The notes: generated from the letters alone by a model not told the origin. A stretch of DNA of 64,000 nt from Rhododendron vialii (GCF_030253575.1 NC_080561.1:35921564-35985563); one strand, 5' to 3'. Numbered from the stretch's first letter, positions 11,697 through 23,074 are shown. A program made the numbers and translations.

Positions 11697-12160
11697 ACAT
11701 TGATTTCCATTAGCGAGTGTGTATAATGGGGTCCGACGTCACACTGGCTAATCAAAAACTAAAACTAGTGACATTAGTCTTTGGTTGCTTTCATTCTAAA
11801 ACAAAGCAAAGACCTTGCTTTGCAACTGTTTGAAGACATCTTTTGCTCTTTCTCATTATCCCTGCAGTAATAATTTTTTCCTTAATTATCGGAGAGTGAT
11901 TTTCGCACTCTCCAAATTGTTAATCGCACATCTTAGGGGAGTGCAAAAATCAATATAGGATTGATTTTCGCACTCCTCAAATTATTGGTTAACAAATTGA
12001 GGAGTGCGAAAAACACTCCCCTAGTTATCTTCTTGTAATAGAAATATACCCATTTCAATGACGAACGCATTCTAATCTCAAAGATAAAACGGGACATTAG
12101 AATAAAGTAATGTGAAGCAATGCACAAAAATTAACCTTGAATTTTCCTTTAAGTTTTGTC

Positions 12161-12212
<52 letters not shown>

Positions 12213-12490
12213 GCGTAGCTTGAGCGTTCCAACTAGCTTATGCACATCTCGAATAACCCTTAGGGCACCAATTTCATTGTCCATCAGTAAGGGCTTATCT
12301 AGAGCTAGAACAAATCTCTATGTCGGTTGACCATACAAAAGTTGATAGCATTGGGAAATTTTTGAATATGAGATCTTAGGAAGGGTCAAATTTTAAGTTT
12401 CAATTGGGATGCTTTGTCTCATTGTCTGCATCATTTAATGGAGCAATACTGAACAACCTTAAATATATTTTGATGTATTTGTTTAGAATC
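11697..12490 (+). repeat. dispersed repeat, copy 1 (pair with 17311-18130)
   Basis: Starting at TTGATTTCCATTAGCGAGTG, this about 800-bp segment matches 17311-18130 collinearly. Shared blocks include GAAGACATCTTTTGCTCT, CCTTAATTATC, GGGCACCAATTTCA and TTTCAATTGGGATGCT. Both copies contain the same inner foldback (11894-12017 here: GAGTGATTTTCGCACTC and its inverted partner). The copies differ at many sites, so the duplication is old. No protein is evident. Confidence 0.75.
12164..12209. repeat. (AT)n microsatellite
   Basis: About 23 TA units without interruption, inside dispersed repeat copy 1. Copy 2 has a poly(T) tract at the equivalent position. Confidence 0.9.
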
Positions 12491-12836
12491 TTTAGACGAT
12501 TCTAAAAATATTTATGTTTAGAAGAGTACGTGTAGAATGTTCTAAAGGATAGTATCGAGATATTAGTGGTTTGGAATAGTCTAGATGTTAGTTACATATT
12601 GAATTACCACAAAAATATTTCTGCAAGAATATCTTAGGTCTAGAATCATTCATTGAGTAGTATAAATAGGGATGTTGTCCAGCCATTTTGTGTCAGAAAA
12701 ATGTTGAGGGTTTAATGAAAATTTGAGTGTTCCGTTCACCTCTCCTACTTCCAAATCATTTCCTCCTTACAAGTCTTAAACATCCTACAACCAATCAATG
12801 ACAGAATCAGGATTTTATCCTAGCAGTGGCGAAATG
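12491..12836. other. spacer, nothing recognised
   Basis: AT-rich sequence with several TTTAGA and TCTAGA-like short motifs. No gene or repeat end seen. Confidence 0.4.
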
Positions 12837-13511
12837 TGTCACGCCCTCGATTTTCAACATAATTAAGTAATACATTTCAATAAAAGAGAAACCTCGCATA
12901 TCATATACATTACCCAAAGGAGTTTCCCACCTGTTTAATTTACAAACAAGCCCTTAAGTTTTGATAATTACAACTTTAGTCAAAAGAAAATTCAATAGTA
13001 ATTATTTACAAAACCATCTTTAACGAATTGAGATCTTCACAAAGATGATGAAATAACCAGTGATGTCAGCTTCCAAAAGTCTTTTACTATCAAGCACACA
13101 ATGCATGCAATCTTTTGCCCAGTGTCAGAACCTGAAAAGAAAGATTTGGTTGAGCTACACTAGCCCAGTAGAGAATTCTAAGCTCAAGCTATACGTAATT
13201 GAATGAATCATACACCGAGAATGAATGAGTATGGACAGATATGCCTATCGTACAAGTGACTACCAACAAGCTGCAAATTATCGCCTAAGAGTCCTAGACT
13301 TCACATCAAGGTCACTAGCCGTTTACTTCCTTAACTAGTTATATTATTAAACTCACGTCATTCCACATTTGTCTATAATCAAATCAAAACATCTTATCAT
13401 TCTTCGTACGGTTGTACAATCTTTCTCGTGTCCACATTGACCTTCATTAAATCCTTTTATTGCAAAACCTTTCTTTTCTTTTAATCTAGTATTTCCCATC
13501 AATCATCACTA

Positions 13512-13735
13512 GGGTCACCTCGGGTCTAGTTCCCTCGAGCGCAGGGTCACCCCGAGTCTTTTCCCTTAATAATAATAATCAGTTGGGGTCACCTCGGGTC
13601 TAGTTCCCTCGAGCGTAGAGTCACCCCGAGTCGTTTCCTCCAATAATATGAATCAGTTGGGTCACCTCGGGTCTAGTTCCCTCGAGCGTAGGGTCACCCC
13701 GAGTCTTTTCCCTCAATGACGACCACTTGGGTCAC
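13512..13735. repeat. three-copy tandem repeat inside the solo LTR
   Basis: Unit of about 75 bp: GGGTCACCTCGGGTCTAGTT then CCCTCGAGCG, GGGTCACCCCGAGTC, TTTCC and an AT-rich linker. Units begin near 13513, 13585 and 13659. The third and last linker degrades into GACCACTTGGGTCACC. Each unit also contains the inner inverted pair GGTCACCTCGGG/CCCTCGAG. Confidence 0.8.
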
Positions 13736-14515
13736 CTTTCACACCTTTCACAATCGACATCATTTCATAATCAATTTCATCATCCCTTTGACGCTGAATT
13801 TTTAATTAATCATTACGTGATTCCACAAATGTACACATTTATGCCTCCTCTTTTGTTCACATACCCGCATCTTACATGACGTACTAAGCCCATACATAAA
13901 ATCCTACAATACTCTGTCCATTAGTTATTCACTTTCATTCCGCTTCCCATTTCACAAACATCCATTCATTCAATTGAATCCAAAGACCATTTAATCAATC
14001 GCATGGTATTATAAGACCAACAATCTACCATATTGCATATACTCAAATACACACGTCCTCACCGTACCCCTAACTACACCCCGTACCTTCGCACACCACA
14101 TATTAACCCACGACTAGACTTTACGATGCCCGATTATCTAGTTTCTATGCTCGGAGTCCATAAAAGCATGTACTAAAGGAATCTAAGAATCTTACGAGTC
14201 GAGAGAGAGAACGGATTGCAATACCACTCATCGAATCCCTAGACATGTTCACTCTAGTCCATTGGATGCCACTCTAAGTGAGAAACGAGCAATACTCACC
14301 AAAACGCTTGGAAGAATACACAACAAACTCATTAGAGTCAATGAAAAGCTTCGACATGTGACTTGAAAGATATAGAGAAGCAGCTGAAAGATACTGCAGC
14401 AGCTCAAGAAAGCAGCTGAAAGCAGCTGAAAGCAGCTGAAAGCAAAAGGGCCAACATCTGAACAAAGCAGCTGATTTTGAAAACAAAAGGGCCAACATCT
14501 GAACAAAGCAGCTGA

Positions 14516-14880
14516 TCTCCTACCGGTAGGCAGACATGTCCTACCGGTAGAACTTGAAAACAAAAGGGCCAACATCTGAACAAAACCGTTTGACCTACCG
14601 GTAGGTTTACCGGTGAGAAGTTCCTACCGGTAGAAATTGGGAACAGAAAGGTCAACAGTTGAACGAAACAATTTTTGTACTTGACCGGTAAGGAATTCCT
14701 ACCGGCAGAAATTGAATTCGTTGAGCAGCTTTTGAGCTGCTGCTGTACGTTTGAGCTGGTTACGAAGGAATTTCTCAATCGTTCTACCGGTAGGTGAAAA
14801 GTTCCTACCGGTAGGGAATCGATTTTCTGGTAAAGTAACAACGTTCTACCGGTAGAAAGGACGGGCCTACCGGTAGGAAT
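14516..14880. repeat. cluster of the 10-bp palindrome CTACCGGTAG
   Basis: Eight exact copies of CTACCGGTAG lie near 14520, 14541, 14594, 14626, 14784, 14806, 14847 and 14868. Variants TTTACCGGTGAG, TTGACCGGTAAG and CTACCGGCAG occur among them. Copies are often paired about 20-30 bp apart. The preceding AGCAGCTGAAAGCAGCTGAA (14400-14440) is a second short tandem repeat with CAGCTG palindromes. Confidence 0.9.
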
Positions 14881-15589
14881 CCAAGAAGAATAGACAATTC
14901 TGACAGCCACTACGAATTTTCAATCCAAACTTAAACACGACATTACAAGCACGATTCATGCACCAAATCACTCATAAAATATATAAAGAGAGGTAGAATT
15001 CCCTACCTCGAGTCGAGAAGCGAAACCCACGCAAGTTGAGGAAGCCCTAGCTCTCCAAACTTCGAAAAACAACTGAATACTCCTCCTCCGAGCAAGACCC
15101 ACGAGATTCAAGGCTGGGGTCGCGTATAGAAGTCAAAATGGAGGTGGGTTTGTATGGGTTTTGCACCAATTTGGTGGGCTTTGGTGGAGAGGTCGGGAGA
15201 GAGAGATGAGAGCCGGAGAGAGAGACAGCCAAGAGAAAAAAAATGAAAAGGGGAAAGTATTCCTGGAAATAATAGAGGTGGGGGAAATAATCCCATGCCC
15301 TCACACCACACACTCACACATGCACCTCTCATCTATTTACCTTTATATCTTTCTACGAATACGTCATTCCATATATCCACACCGTTTATCTCGACAAGCC
15401 GTACAATTATATAAAAAAAAATATAGGCCTAAAATACGGGTCTCTACAAAATGTATACTAAAAAAAGATGCATTACAATATTAATAGTCATCAGCTCCAG
15501 AAAAAATTAAAATAACATAATAAAAACTATGGTAAATGATGTTTTTCATTTGCACATGGAGTATGAAAAAAGACTAATTTTAATTTTGG

Positions 15590-15893
15590 GCATTGATAAT
15601 GCCACTCCAATAACAACAACTTAAATAGTAGCCCCCTATATGTGTTTGGCTGCGGAATCATGCTCCCAAATCAAAGCCAAATGGCATCAGAGAGGGCAGG
15701 TTTAGAAACCCAATTCAATTTATGTGCACATTTTTATGCTTCCTTCATTGATAGTCCAGAGCATCGGTATGCACAAAGATAATGCCACTCCCCAAATTTA
15801 TAATGTCACTCCCCAAATCCCTATATGGATTTCCCAAATTGATAACCGCACTCCCTTTTGGGAGTGGCATTATAATTTTGGGGAGTGACATTA
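15590..15893. repeat. foldback repeat
   Basis: ATAATGCCACTCCCCAAATT at about 15780 is repeated inverted as AATTTTGGGGAGTGACATTATAATT at about 15870. The intermediate GGGAGTGGCATTATAATTTT adds a second nesting. An isolated ATAATGCCACTCC also occurs near 15595. It is likely a MITE of the same group as the inner foldback of the 11.7/17.3-kb repeats (GAGTGCG motifs). No target duplication fixed. Confidence 0.5.
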
Positions 15894-16615
15894 TAATTAA
15901 ATTCCCTTAATTTTTTAGGTTAAGTTATTTTAGGGTTAGAATTAATGTGGAGTTTTTTTTTCTTACTTACACATCATCATTTATATTATTTCACTTTGGC
16001 CCATTAAATTTTATTTTAAAAGACTTTTTTGGATCTCCTTTTTTGAAAAAAAAATAAAAGATTTATGACTAGTACATAGTAGAAAATAAGGATCTAGCAG
16101 TGGCGAGACTATATAAGTTGGGGATAAATTTTTTTTCATATATAATAATTGCGTTTTCTAAAATTCTTGTCGTGGCGGCCGCCTGCCACTGGACCCCCTG
16201 ATCCCATCCTTGCAACCAACATCTCGAACATGTGTTTGTGTTAGAGGAGGAGAGAAAGGACTTACAGTGAGAGGGAGGGAGATCATGAGGGAGGAGATCG
16301 GCGAGAATGGCAAACGGCAATCATAGATCACAAGAGGAAGATGGAGAGGGAGAGGAGAGAGCAAAGTAAAGTGTATGCGTTGCGCATAAGGATCTACAAT
16401 GCAATTTAAAACCCTAACACATATCCCATGTGCGTCTCACATATCCTATGTGCATCATACATACTTCATATGCGTGCTAGTATATATGCCATATGTGTGA
16501 TACATATGGGATACACGTTTTGCACTATTTTTAAAATTAGTTTGAGAAAACGTATATTTTGAATAATTGTTTTTAAAAAAATGTATATGTCGGCAAAAAA
16601 ACTCAACTCTTTTCA
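15894..16615. other. spacer, low-complexity and short repeats
   Basis: AT-rich DNA, then a stretch with ATATCCCATGTGCGTCTCAC-like imperfect repeats (16420-16510, variants of CATATGNGTG). No gene recognised. The GCAGTGGCGAGAC at 16096 resembles the terminus-like motif seen at 7355. Confidence 0.35.
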
Positions 16616-16768
16616 GATGTTGAGCTTCAAGCTTGTCTTGCTCTTTCCCTTCGATTGTATGAACTGCATGGGAAAAAAGTTCAAGACGACCATGTTGAGC
16701 GGGAGCTAGACAAGATTGAAGCTCAACAACTGAAGTCCAAGGACATTTCTGAAGGGGTGTGCAATTGA
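16616..16768 (+). other. exon-like fragment of unknown protein
   Basis: Fifty open codons follow a TTTTCAG acceptor-like site and end in TGA. The translation starts DVELQACLALSLRLYELHGK, continues with VERELDKIEAQQLKSKDI and ends GVCN. It is charged and helical, unlike its AT-rich surroundings. No upstream exon or promoter was seen and I do not recognise the family. It is probably a gene fragment carried by a repeat. Confidence 0.3.
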
Positions 16769-16769
16769 A

Positions 16770-17310
16770 CACTCTGTTTGTTTCCAAGTTTATAGGGAAT
16801 TTCCTTTGTCCTCAAGCGTAGGCAGACTGTCGAATCCTGACTTCTCAAAAAATGTATATTTGAGACATTATACAATTATAAGGTTTTAATTTGTTGCGGA
16901 GACTTTATTGAGCATTTTGTTCATCTAGTATGTATTTGTTGTAGGAACTCGATATATACAATCCAATTCAGTTGTCTTGATATATGCATGTGGGATCATA
17001 CGAATTTGATTGTACTTAAATAATGCTTGCTTGATTGAAGTAATCATTCTCATTTAGTATTCCTTGCATTCAGTTAGGGTTATGTGTTCTTACCAACCAT
17101 TGTACAAAATTAGAATTTTTTGGGGGTTGATGGGTAAGAACCAATGAATGTGAGGCCAATATGCGTTGGAGTTAACCTCAATTGAGGGTTATTTGTGATG
17201 TAGGCCGAGGTATGTTTATTGGTGAGAGCACGTACGATGAGTTGATTAGGGAGTTGTGATATGGTTGAGGAGCTTTATGATTTGTGTTCAGTTGTTATAT
17301 GGTTGGGTAA
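16770..17310. other. spacer, nothing recognised
   Basis: AT-rich sequence with no convincing open frame, repeat end or RNA gene. Confidence 0.4.
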
Positions 17311-18130
17311 TTGATTTCCCTTAGCGAGTGTATAATGTCCTACCTCGCACTGGCCGGCTATTCAAAAACTAAAAACTAGTGACACAGTCACTTTGGTTGC
17401 TTTCATTCTAAACAAAGCAAAGACTTTGGTTTGCTACTGTTTGAAGACATCTTTTGCTCTCTCATTATCCCTGCTTCAATACCTTTTTCCTTAATTATCA
17501 GGCAGTGATTTTCGTACTTTTCAAATTGTTAACCGCACTCCTAATGGGAGTGCAAAAATCAACTCGTATTGAGTTTCGCACTTTTGAATTTTGCACTTTT
17601 GAAAGTGCAGTTAACAATTTGAGAATTGCAAAAATCACTTCTAATCATATTGTTGTAATACAACAATATAATACAAATACACCTATTTCAATAACGACGC
17701 TGGATTCTAAAATCAAAAATAAAAAGGGACATTAGAATAAAGTACTGCGAAGCAATGCACAAACAACCTTGAATAATTTTCCTTGATTCTTGAATAAAGT
17801 ACTGTCTGCACTTTTTTTTTTTTTTTTTGGGTATCTCAAGCGTTCCAATCAACTCATACACACCTCAAATAAACCCTCAGGGCACCAATTTCACTATCCA
17901 TCATCAATGGCTCATCTAGAGCTACAACGAATCTCTGTGACGGCTGATCGTACTAAAGACGTCGATAGCACTAGGAAAATTGTGAACATGAAACCTAGGA
18001 AGGGACAAATTCTTACGTTTCAATTGGGATGCTATAATTTGTCTGCATCGTTTAAATAGACTGAACAACCTTTAGACAGCATTTATCATGTGACTATCTT
18101 CACTTTTGATGCATTTATTTATGAGGAAAA
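17311..18130 (+). repeat. dispersed repeat, copy 2 (pair with 11697-12490)
   Basis: Collinear with 11697-12490, including the inner foldback (17503-17640: GTGATTTTCGTACTTTTCAA and inverted AACAATTTGAGAATTGCAAA). Copy 2 has a poly(T) tract at 17812-17828 where copy 1 has (AT)n. Both ends fade gradually, so element borders are uncertain. Confidence 0.75.
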
Positions 18131-18151
18131 GTTATTTCCGAATCAACCGGA

Positions 18152-18533
18152 CAAGGGGCTGTCCAAACAGCTATCGTGTGGGCTCTCTTCGTGCATTTTT
18201 TGAAAAATTCGAACCGCGAACTTTGTAGGATCCGCAAAATAATACATCTACGTAAAAATTTAGCTTGTCCGGACATTAATAAGTATGTTAAAAATTGAGT
18301 TTATACACGGAAAAATTGACGACCGTGAACAGTTTAACTTTAAAAATAGTTGACAAATCACGGTCGTCCATTTTTCCATGTATAAACTCAACTTTTGACA
18401 TACCTATCGATGTCCGGACAAACTGATTTTTGGCGTAGATACATTATTTTGTAAGTCTTACATGATGCACAGTTCGAATTTTTCAAAAAATGCATGAAGG
18501 GGGCCCACACAGAACTGTCCGGACAGCCCCTTG
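18152..18533. mobile_element. long foldback MITE
   Basis: CAAGGGGCTGTCC at the left is inverted at the right as GGACAGCCCCTTG. The match continues inward through nearly the whole 382 bp: TGCATTTTTTGAAAAATTCG and its partner, TTGTCCGGACAT and ATGTCCGGACAA, and GAGTTTATACA and TGTATAAACTC, around a centre of GACCGTGA/TCACGGTC. The flanks (CAACCGGAC / TTCAGGACA) show no clean target duplication. A transcript would form a long hairpin. Confidence 0.75.
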
Positions 18534-18774
18534 TTCAGGACAGAACCTATTCTCTTTATTTATTTGTGGATGGTAGTGTTTCATCTGAACAATATTCCTC
18601 TTTTGAACAAAAGACATACTACCAGATATGTAACTATATTTTCAGTGATGCATATGCACAGTCACTTGTTTCATGACCCAATTACAGAGCTGAGGCAAAA
18701 ATGAATGTCCGTAAATGGGATCGATCCCTTATATTGTTGATTTGTTTGCGCTCAAATAGAAGGGGAAAACATGT

Positions 18775-18968
18775 AGGGCGCTCCGCCTACAGGGATTGAG
18801 TGTAGCACATAGGCCGTCGATCTCGGCAATAAACGATTGCGATGTGTTTTTAAACTTTGACCGTTAATAAATAATTTTTACCGATAAAAGATTATTTTTA
18901 ATGGAAACCGTTAATTGATGGGATCGACGGCTGTGCGCCGCATTGTAATCCTGTAGGGCGGAGCTCTC
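18775..18968. mobile_element. small inverted-repeat MITE
   Basis: Left arm GGGCGCTCCGCCTACAGGGAT...GGCCGTCGATC pairs with right arm GATCGACGGCTGTGCG...ATCCTGTAGGGCGGAGCTC. The loop contains a second palindrome around TTTTTACCG/CCGATAAAAG. The 190-bp unit has no coding potential. Confidence 0.65.
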
Positions 18969-19189
18969 CGGGTTTTCAACATTTTTTTGTATGGTTCGTT
19001 TTAACAAGAGTCTAAAAAATAAAAAATTATGTCAATTCTATGGGTTTTTTGAATAAAAGCAAAAAATAATCAATTAATCAGCATGTTTTGAATTATTTTT
19101 TTGTCTATATTAAAAAATAATTTAGTTTTGAACATTTTTTTTGTCTATATTAAATAGATTTTTTTTTCTCTTTCTTTTTTTTTTTCAAC

Positions 19190-19600
19190 CATTCTACAAC
19201 CACACATAAACACACAAACACTTACATACATACTCACAAAGGTGATGGCTCTCACACACACTGGACCAGTGGAGCCACCACCTTTGTGATCGTGAGTATA
19301 AGTGTTTTTTTTTTTTGATTGGTAAAGGGTGGGAGGGGGCGACTAGCGTAGTAATCCCCTTGGAGCTGACCATAGGGGCTTCCTACCCGCTGTGAAATGT
19401 CCGATTCAAGCCATAGCTACTGTGTGAAAAGATAGGCCGTCACTACAACACCACCTAGGTACGAGTGGGCATAGGTGTTTACCCCCACACTTTCTTGCCA
19501 TTGGCAAGACTCGAAACCGAGTCTCACCTCCGGATGAAGGGCACCCTATCCACTAGACTACCACCTTTGGAGGTGTGTGTAAATGTTTATGTGCGGTTAA
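19190..19600. mobile_element. foldback MITE split by a SINE
   Basis: Left of the SINE, AACCACACATAAACAC...ACACTTAC..ACTCACAAAGGTG is the inverted match of CACCTTTGTGATCGTGAGTA plus, after the SINE, AAATGTTTATGTGCGGTT. The two halves make one foldback MITE if the SINE is removed. Only the SINE separates GTGAGTATAAGTG from GTGTGTAAATG. Confidence 0.6.
19305..19572 (-). mobile_element. tRNA-derived SINE
   Basis: On the minus strand the element starts near 19572 and has a Pol III A-box-like TAGTCTAGTGG (19550-19560) and a B-box GGTTTCGAGTC (19508-19518). It ends in a poly(A) tract (poly(T) on + at 19305-19316). Spacing and order match plant tRNA-derived SINEs. It interrupts a foldback MITE, and the flanks GTGAGTATAAGTG and GTGTGTAAATG look like a diverged target duplication. 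Confidence 0.75.
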
Positions 19601-19604
19601 AAAA

Positions 19605-21484
19605 TTATTTTTTTTTTATTTTTTTTACGAAGTACGAATACTGTGAAGAATATAGGTTTTTATTGGTAACAAGATATCGAATGTGAGGCCATTTAATAAA
19701 ATTAAATTGTACTAACATCAAATAAAAAAATACATTTAGTTTTACAATTCTAGAACTATGAAAACCTCCACAAAATTTTCTATACATGTACACAAATAGC
19801 ACAGCGATTAAATTACAATAAACGTAAAGTGAAGGTATTTGATGAATGATGATCAGTTATTTTAGTACTTTTTTTAGCCCAGTACTCGTATTTTATTGTA
19901 TTTGACCAAGTTCTCTGTACAGGTATGCGGAAAAAGAAGCAGCAATGGCAGATATACTGATGCAGCGGAATTCACGAAAGATTAGTTAGCATATTAATCC
20001 AAATGAGATAAATAACTCATAGCAACTAGTAAATCTGGCACATAAGGAAAAAAGAAAGAAACTCTGCAATATTATTGATTAAAAGCTACATAAACTTTAG
20101 GTGACAAACTCTTATATAGGTCGAAACCCTATAAACCCTAAAAATAAACTTGAAAAATAAAAAGTCCCAGAATTTGAAACTTTTTCTAAAATTGAAACCG
20201 AGAAAGAAAAACAAGATTTTCCAAAAAATAATCAACTTAAATGGAATTACAATCTAAGAGTTATTAACGAAACAAATCTTTCCTAAAACGGCAAAATAAC
20301 GCAATTGAAGGCCTAAACAAATGAATTAGACCGAAAAGCACCATCGATCATTAACTTAGGGTTTATGAGTATTGAACGGAACATGAAAATAAGTCAGCCC
20401 ACCAAGTTTGGGCCTATTCCGAGCTCATCCGAATCTTGCCAAATTGGATAATATGAAATTAAACACCGTTTGGACTTCCGGGACTTGGCTCGGTCCAGCT
20501 GATCATGGAATTGGTTCTCCAAGTGTTCTACAACATATACATAGACATTCATTGGACATGGGATGTTGTCGAGTGACATACCTGTAAAGCGGTGCCAAGC
20601 GAAAGTGTCTGGCAACATCCCCATTCCGACATTCACTCTATCACGTTGCTAGAGACGGCTCCTAAAGGCTGTACGTTCAAATGAAACGTTTCTTTAATTA
20701 AATATATATATCAACGTTTTTAAAAAAAATTATATTCTTTTTTCTGAGATAATAAAAAATGAGCTTTTATATTTGTATTTCCTAACATATAACTTAAATT
20801 GATATATTTTTTCTAATGTTATCACCTGAATCTAGTCACGATGGACACATCTAAACAGAATTTGTAAGTTACCGACACTACATTTATATTTAAAAAAAAA
20901 AAAGTCAAACATTTCTGAATTATATACTAGATTTTAGACAGATTTTTAAATCTTGATCTTCGTCACTTTGATCTTCTTGTTACTTAAGCAGACTTAAAAC
21001 ATCTTTCACGATGGCAGTCTGCTGATTGAAATTAAGTAGTCTAAAGAAATCCAATAAAAATAACTAAAGAACGTGGTTATCCAATAAAAACAACTAGAGA
21101 AATCCAGACAATGGCATAAAAAAAGATGTATAAGAAGCAATAGCAACAATATTGTCGTCCGTCTCACATTAAATGTTCCATACGAAAATCCGTAACAATT
21201 TTGTAAAAATATGACTTTTATTTTTTTTTTTAACATATCAAGATAACCTCATAAGCCGGTTTTTGGGATTTTTTACTTTTTCGGTTCGGCTTGACGGGAC
21301 GAATCATTAATTCATAAAAGTTAGGCACTAAACTAACAAACGAGAAAAAATTTGAATAAAGACAAAATAAGAAAAAGCCAAAAAATATTAGCAGAACTCA
21401 ACCTTAGATAGAAAACTTATTATGAACCGTGGACTGTGAGAAAGGTCGAATCTAGCCATCGAAAGCGGGCACATTCATAATGCC
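19605..21484. other. intergenic, nothing recognised
   Basis: AT-rich sequence without a supported gene. Short open frames (for example 20394-20636 on minus) lack recognisable motifs. No clear element ends. Confidence 0.4.
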
Positions 21485-22186
21485 TTAGAACATCCGCAAT
21501 TGGGTTTGGTATATTTGTGTGTTAAAATGTATATTAGGATAAAAATGGGTCTTACAATTGTGTGTTAGACATTGTTAATATATGAGTGTGTTAGAACATC
21601 CTCAATGAGTTTGATAAATTTGTGTGTTAAAATATACTCCCTCCGTCCCACTTTGTTCCGCCTGTTTTCTTTTTTGGATGTCCTAAAAAATTGTCTATAT
21701 TTCACAATCTATAATATTTTATATATTCAATATGGATTTTGTTTGATAAATCTCAATTTATTTTATTAAACAAAGTTTTTGAAATCATAAAAAACATTAT
21801 AGATTGTGAGATATAGACAATTTTTTGGAATGTTCCAAAAAGGAAACAGGCGGAACAAAGTGAGACGGAGGGAGTATGTTAGGATAAAAAATAGGTCCCA
21901 CAAGTATGTATTAGGAGTAATATACATTTATATTTTATTATTGGAGTTTGAATTATAGGGGTAAGAGTCGCGAGGCCCACTTATTGTTTGTTAGCATAAT
22001 TGTCAAACTAGGCACACATGCTAACACACTACAAGATTTAACGCATTCTAGCGCACAAAACTAATGGAAGCATTGTGGCACAAAAAATACATTTTTATTT
22101 GCTAAGTCTTAACACACATAATTAAAATACATTTTTTTTTACTAAAAAAAAACACACTAATTAGTACACCCATTGTAGATGCTCTT
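21485..22186. mobile_element. inverted-repeat element with nested MITE
   Basis: The left terminus TTAGAACATCCGCAATTGGG is matched in inverse at the right by CCCATTGTAGATGCTCTTAA. The left 110 bp are partly repeated at 21592-21635 (TTAGAACATCCTCAATGAGT), so a second copy of the same end lies nested or tandem. A Stowaway MITE interrupts it at 21637-21874. The right side carries repeated TAACACAC motifs. No transposase. Confidence 0.55.
21637..21874. mobile_element. Stowaway MITE
   Basis: CTCCCTCCGTCCCACTTTGT at the left and ACAAAGTGAGACGGAGGGAG at the right are inverted, flanked by TA on both sides (21635-21636 and 21875-21876). The 238-bp unit folds along most of its length (GAACCGCCTG-type arms, ATTGTCTATATTTCACAATC and partner). 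Better preserved than the element at 70-334. Confidence 0.85.
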
Positions 22187-22510
22187 AAGCATCTCCAACT
22201 CATCCGCTAGTTCTCCATCATTTCTTGTTCTATTTCTCTATTTTGAAGGAAATCCATACTCCAACCTATTTCCTCTAATTTGGAGGATAAAATTTCATAC
22301 TCCAAACAAGAGTATGAGAAAAAAATAGAAGATCCTCAAGAATCACTTTTTAAATATAAAATACAAAAAAGTAGCACTATTAAATTTGCATTGAGAATGA
22401 ATAATGATTGAAGGAAAGGTGAGAAAGTTTTAGAACTAGAAATGAATATAGAGAATAGAGATAGTTAAAAAGTTTGTGATTGGAATTTGTATAAATAAAT
22501 AGAGTCCTAC

Positions 22511-22836
22511 TAAGAGTACCGACGAAACTCCCACCGAAATCATACCGACGGTCGTGCTGGGCTGTCTTTAGCCAGCGGGCGGCCGATCTGAGCCATTCAA
22601 AAATTCTATAAAAAAAAATTGAGCTGGCCACGCGAGAATCAATGGCATCCGATATGTATAGGGTACTTGATCCAACACCCTATTTTTCGTGTATATACAA
22701 TGGCATCCGATATGTGTAGGCCCCCAAGGGTTTTTTTTTTAGAATTTTTGGACAGCTCGGATAGGCCGTCCGGTGGCCGGAGACGGCCGGTGCGGCCGTC
22801 GGTACTATTTCGGTGGGAATTTCATCGGTACTCTTA
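22511..22836. mobile_element. TIR MITE with GTCGG-rich arms
   Basis: Left arm TAAGAGTACCGACGAAACTC then CCACCGAAAT, right arm ATTTCGGTGGGAATTTCATC then GGTACTCTTA. Inside are GC-rich arms (GGCCGTCGG) and an internal repeat of GGCATCCGATATGT (22643 and 22701). No coding sequence. The next MITE abuts directly. Confidence 0.7.
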
Positions 22837-23074
22837 GGCCCCGTTCCGGAACGTAAAAAAAACTCTTATTTTTTAAAAACGCAATTTCAAGCTAAAAAAT
22901 TATGAATTTATTGAAATCTAAAAATATGCAATATGGATCTTGTTTGAAAGATCTCATCGAGATCTTTTATACGATGCAAAAAAATTAAAAAAATATCTTT
23001 TATTTACATTATTTTTGAGTTTGAAAATGTGAAATAAGCTGCTTATTTTTTAAAAAGATTTCTGGAATGGAGCC
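22837..23074. mobile_element. Tourist/Harbinger-like MITE
   Basis: Starts GGCCCCGTTCCGGAACG and ends ATTTCTGGAATGGAGCC (inverted). It is flanked by TTA on both sides (22834-22836 and 23075-23077), the usual Harbinger target. The arms continue as poly(T)-rich TTATTTTTTAAAA sequence. It sits exactly against the previous MITE, whose last TTA serves as its target. Confidence 0.7.

Larger units (their letters stand above)
12837..15448. mobile_element. solo LTR of a retrotransposon, 2.6 kb
   Basis: The segment begins TGTCACGCCCTCG and ends GGGTCTCTACA, the TG...CA ends of an LTR. It is flanked by the exact 5-bp duplication AAATG (12832-12836 and 15449-15453). No gag, protease, RT or integrase sequence and no second LTR were seen, so it is best read as a solo LTR left by unequal recombination. 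Inside are three copies of a roughly 75-bp GGGTCACCTCGGGTCTAG repeat (13512-13735) and a cluster of the palindrome CTACCGGTAG (14516-14880). Orientation is unknown. The minus-strand open frame of 168 codons at 14404-14910 is a by-product of the palindrome array (recurrent LPVG and STGR). A Ty3/Gypsy origin is possible but not shown. Confidence 0.75.

Noticed and set aside
12078-12330. open frames of alternating Ile-Tyr on both strands
   Set aside because: They are translations of the (AT)n microsatellite.
13512-13735. possible CRISPR-like array
   Set aside because: Three tandem units with no distinct spacers in a plant LTR; ordinary minisatellite.
14404-14910. 168-codon minus-strand open frame
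   Set aside because: It lies in the LTR and its recurring LPVG/STGR motif simply reflects the CTACCGGTAG array; no domain.
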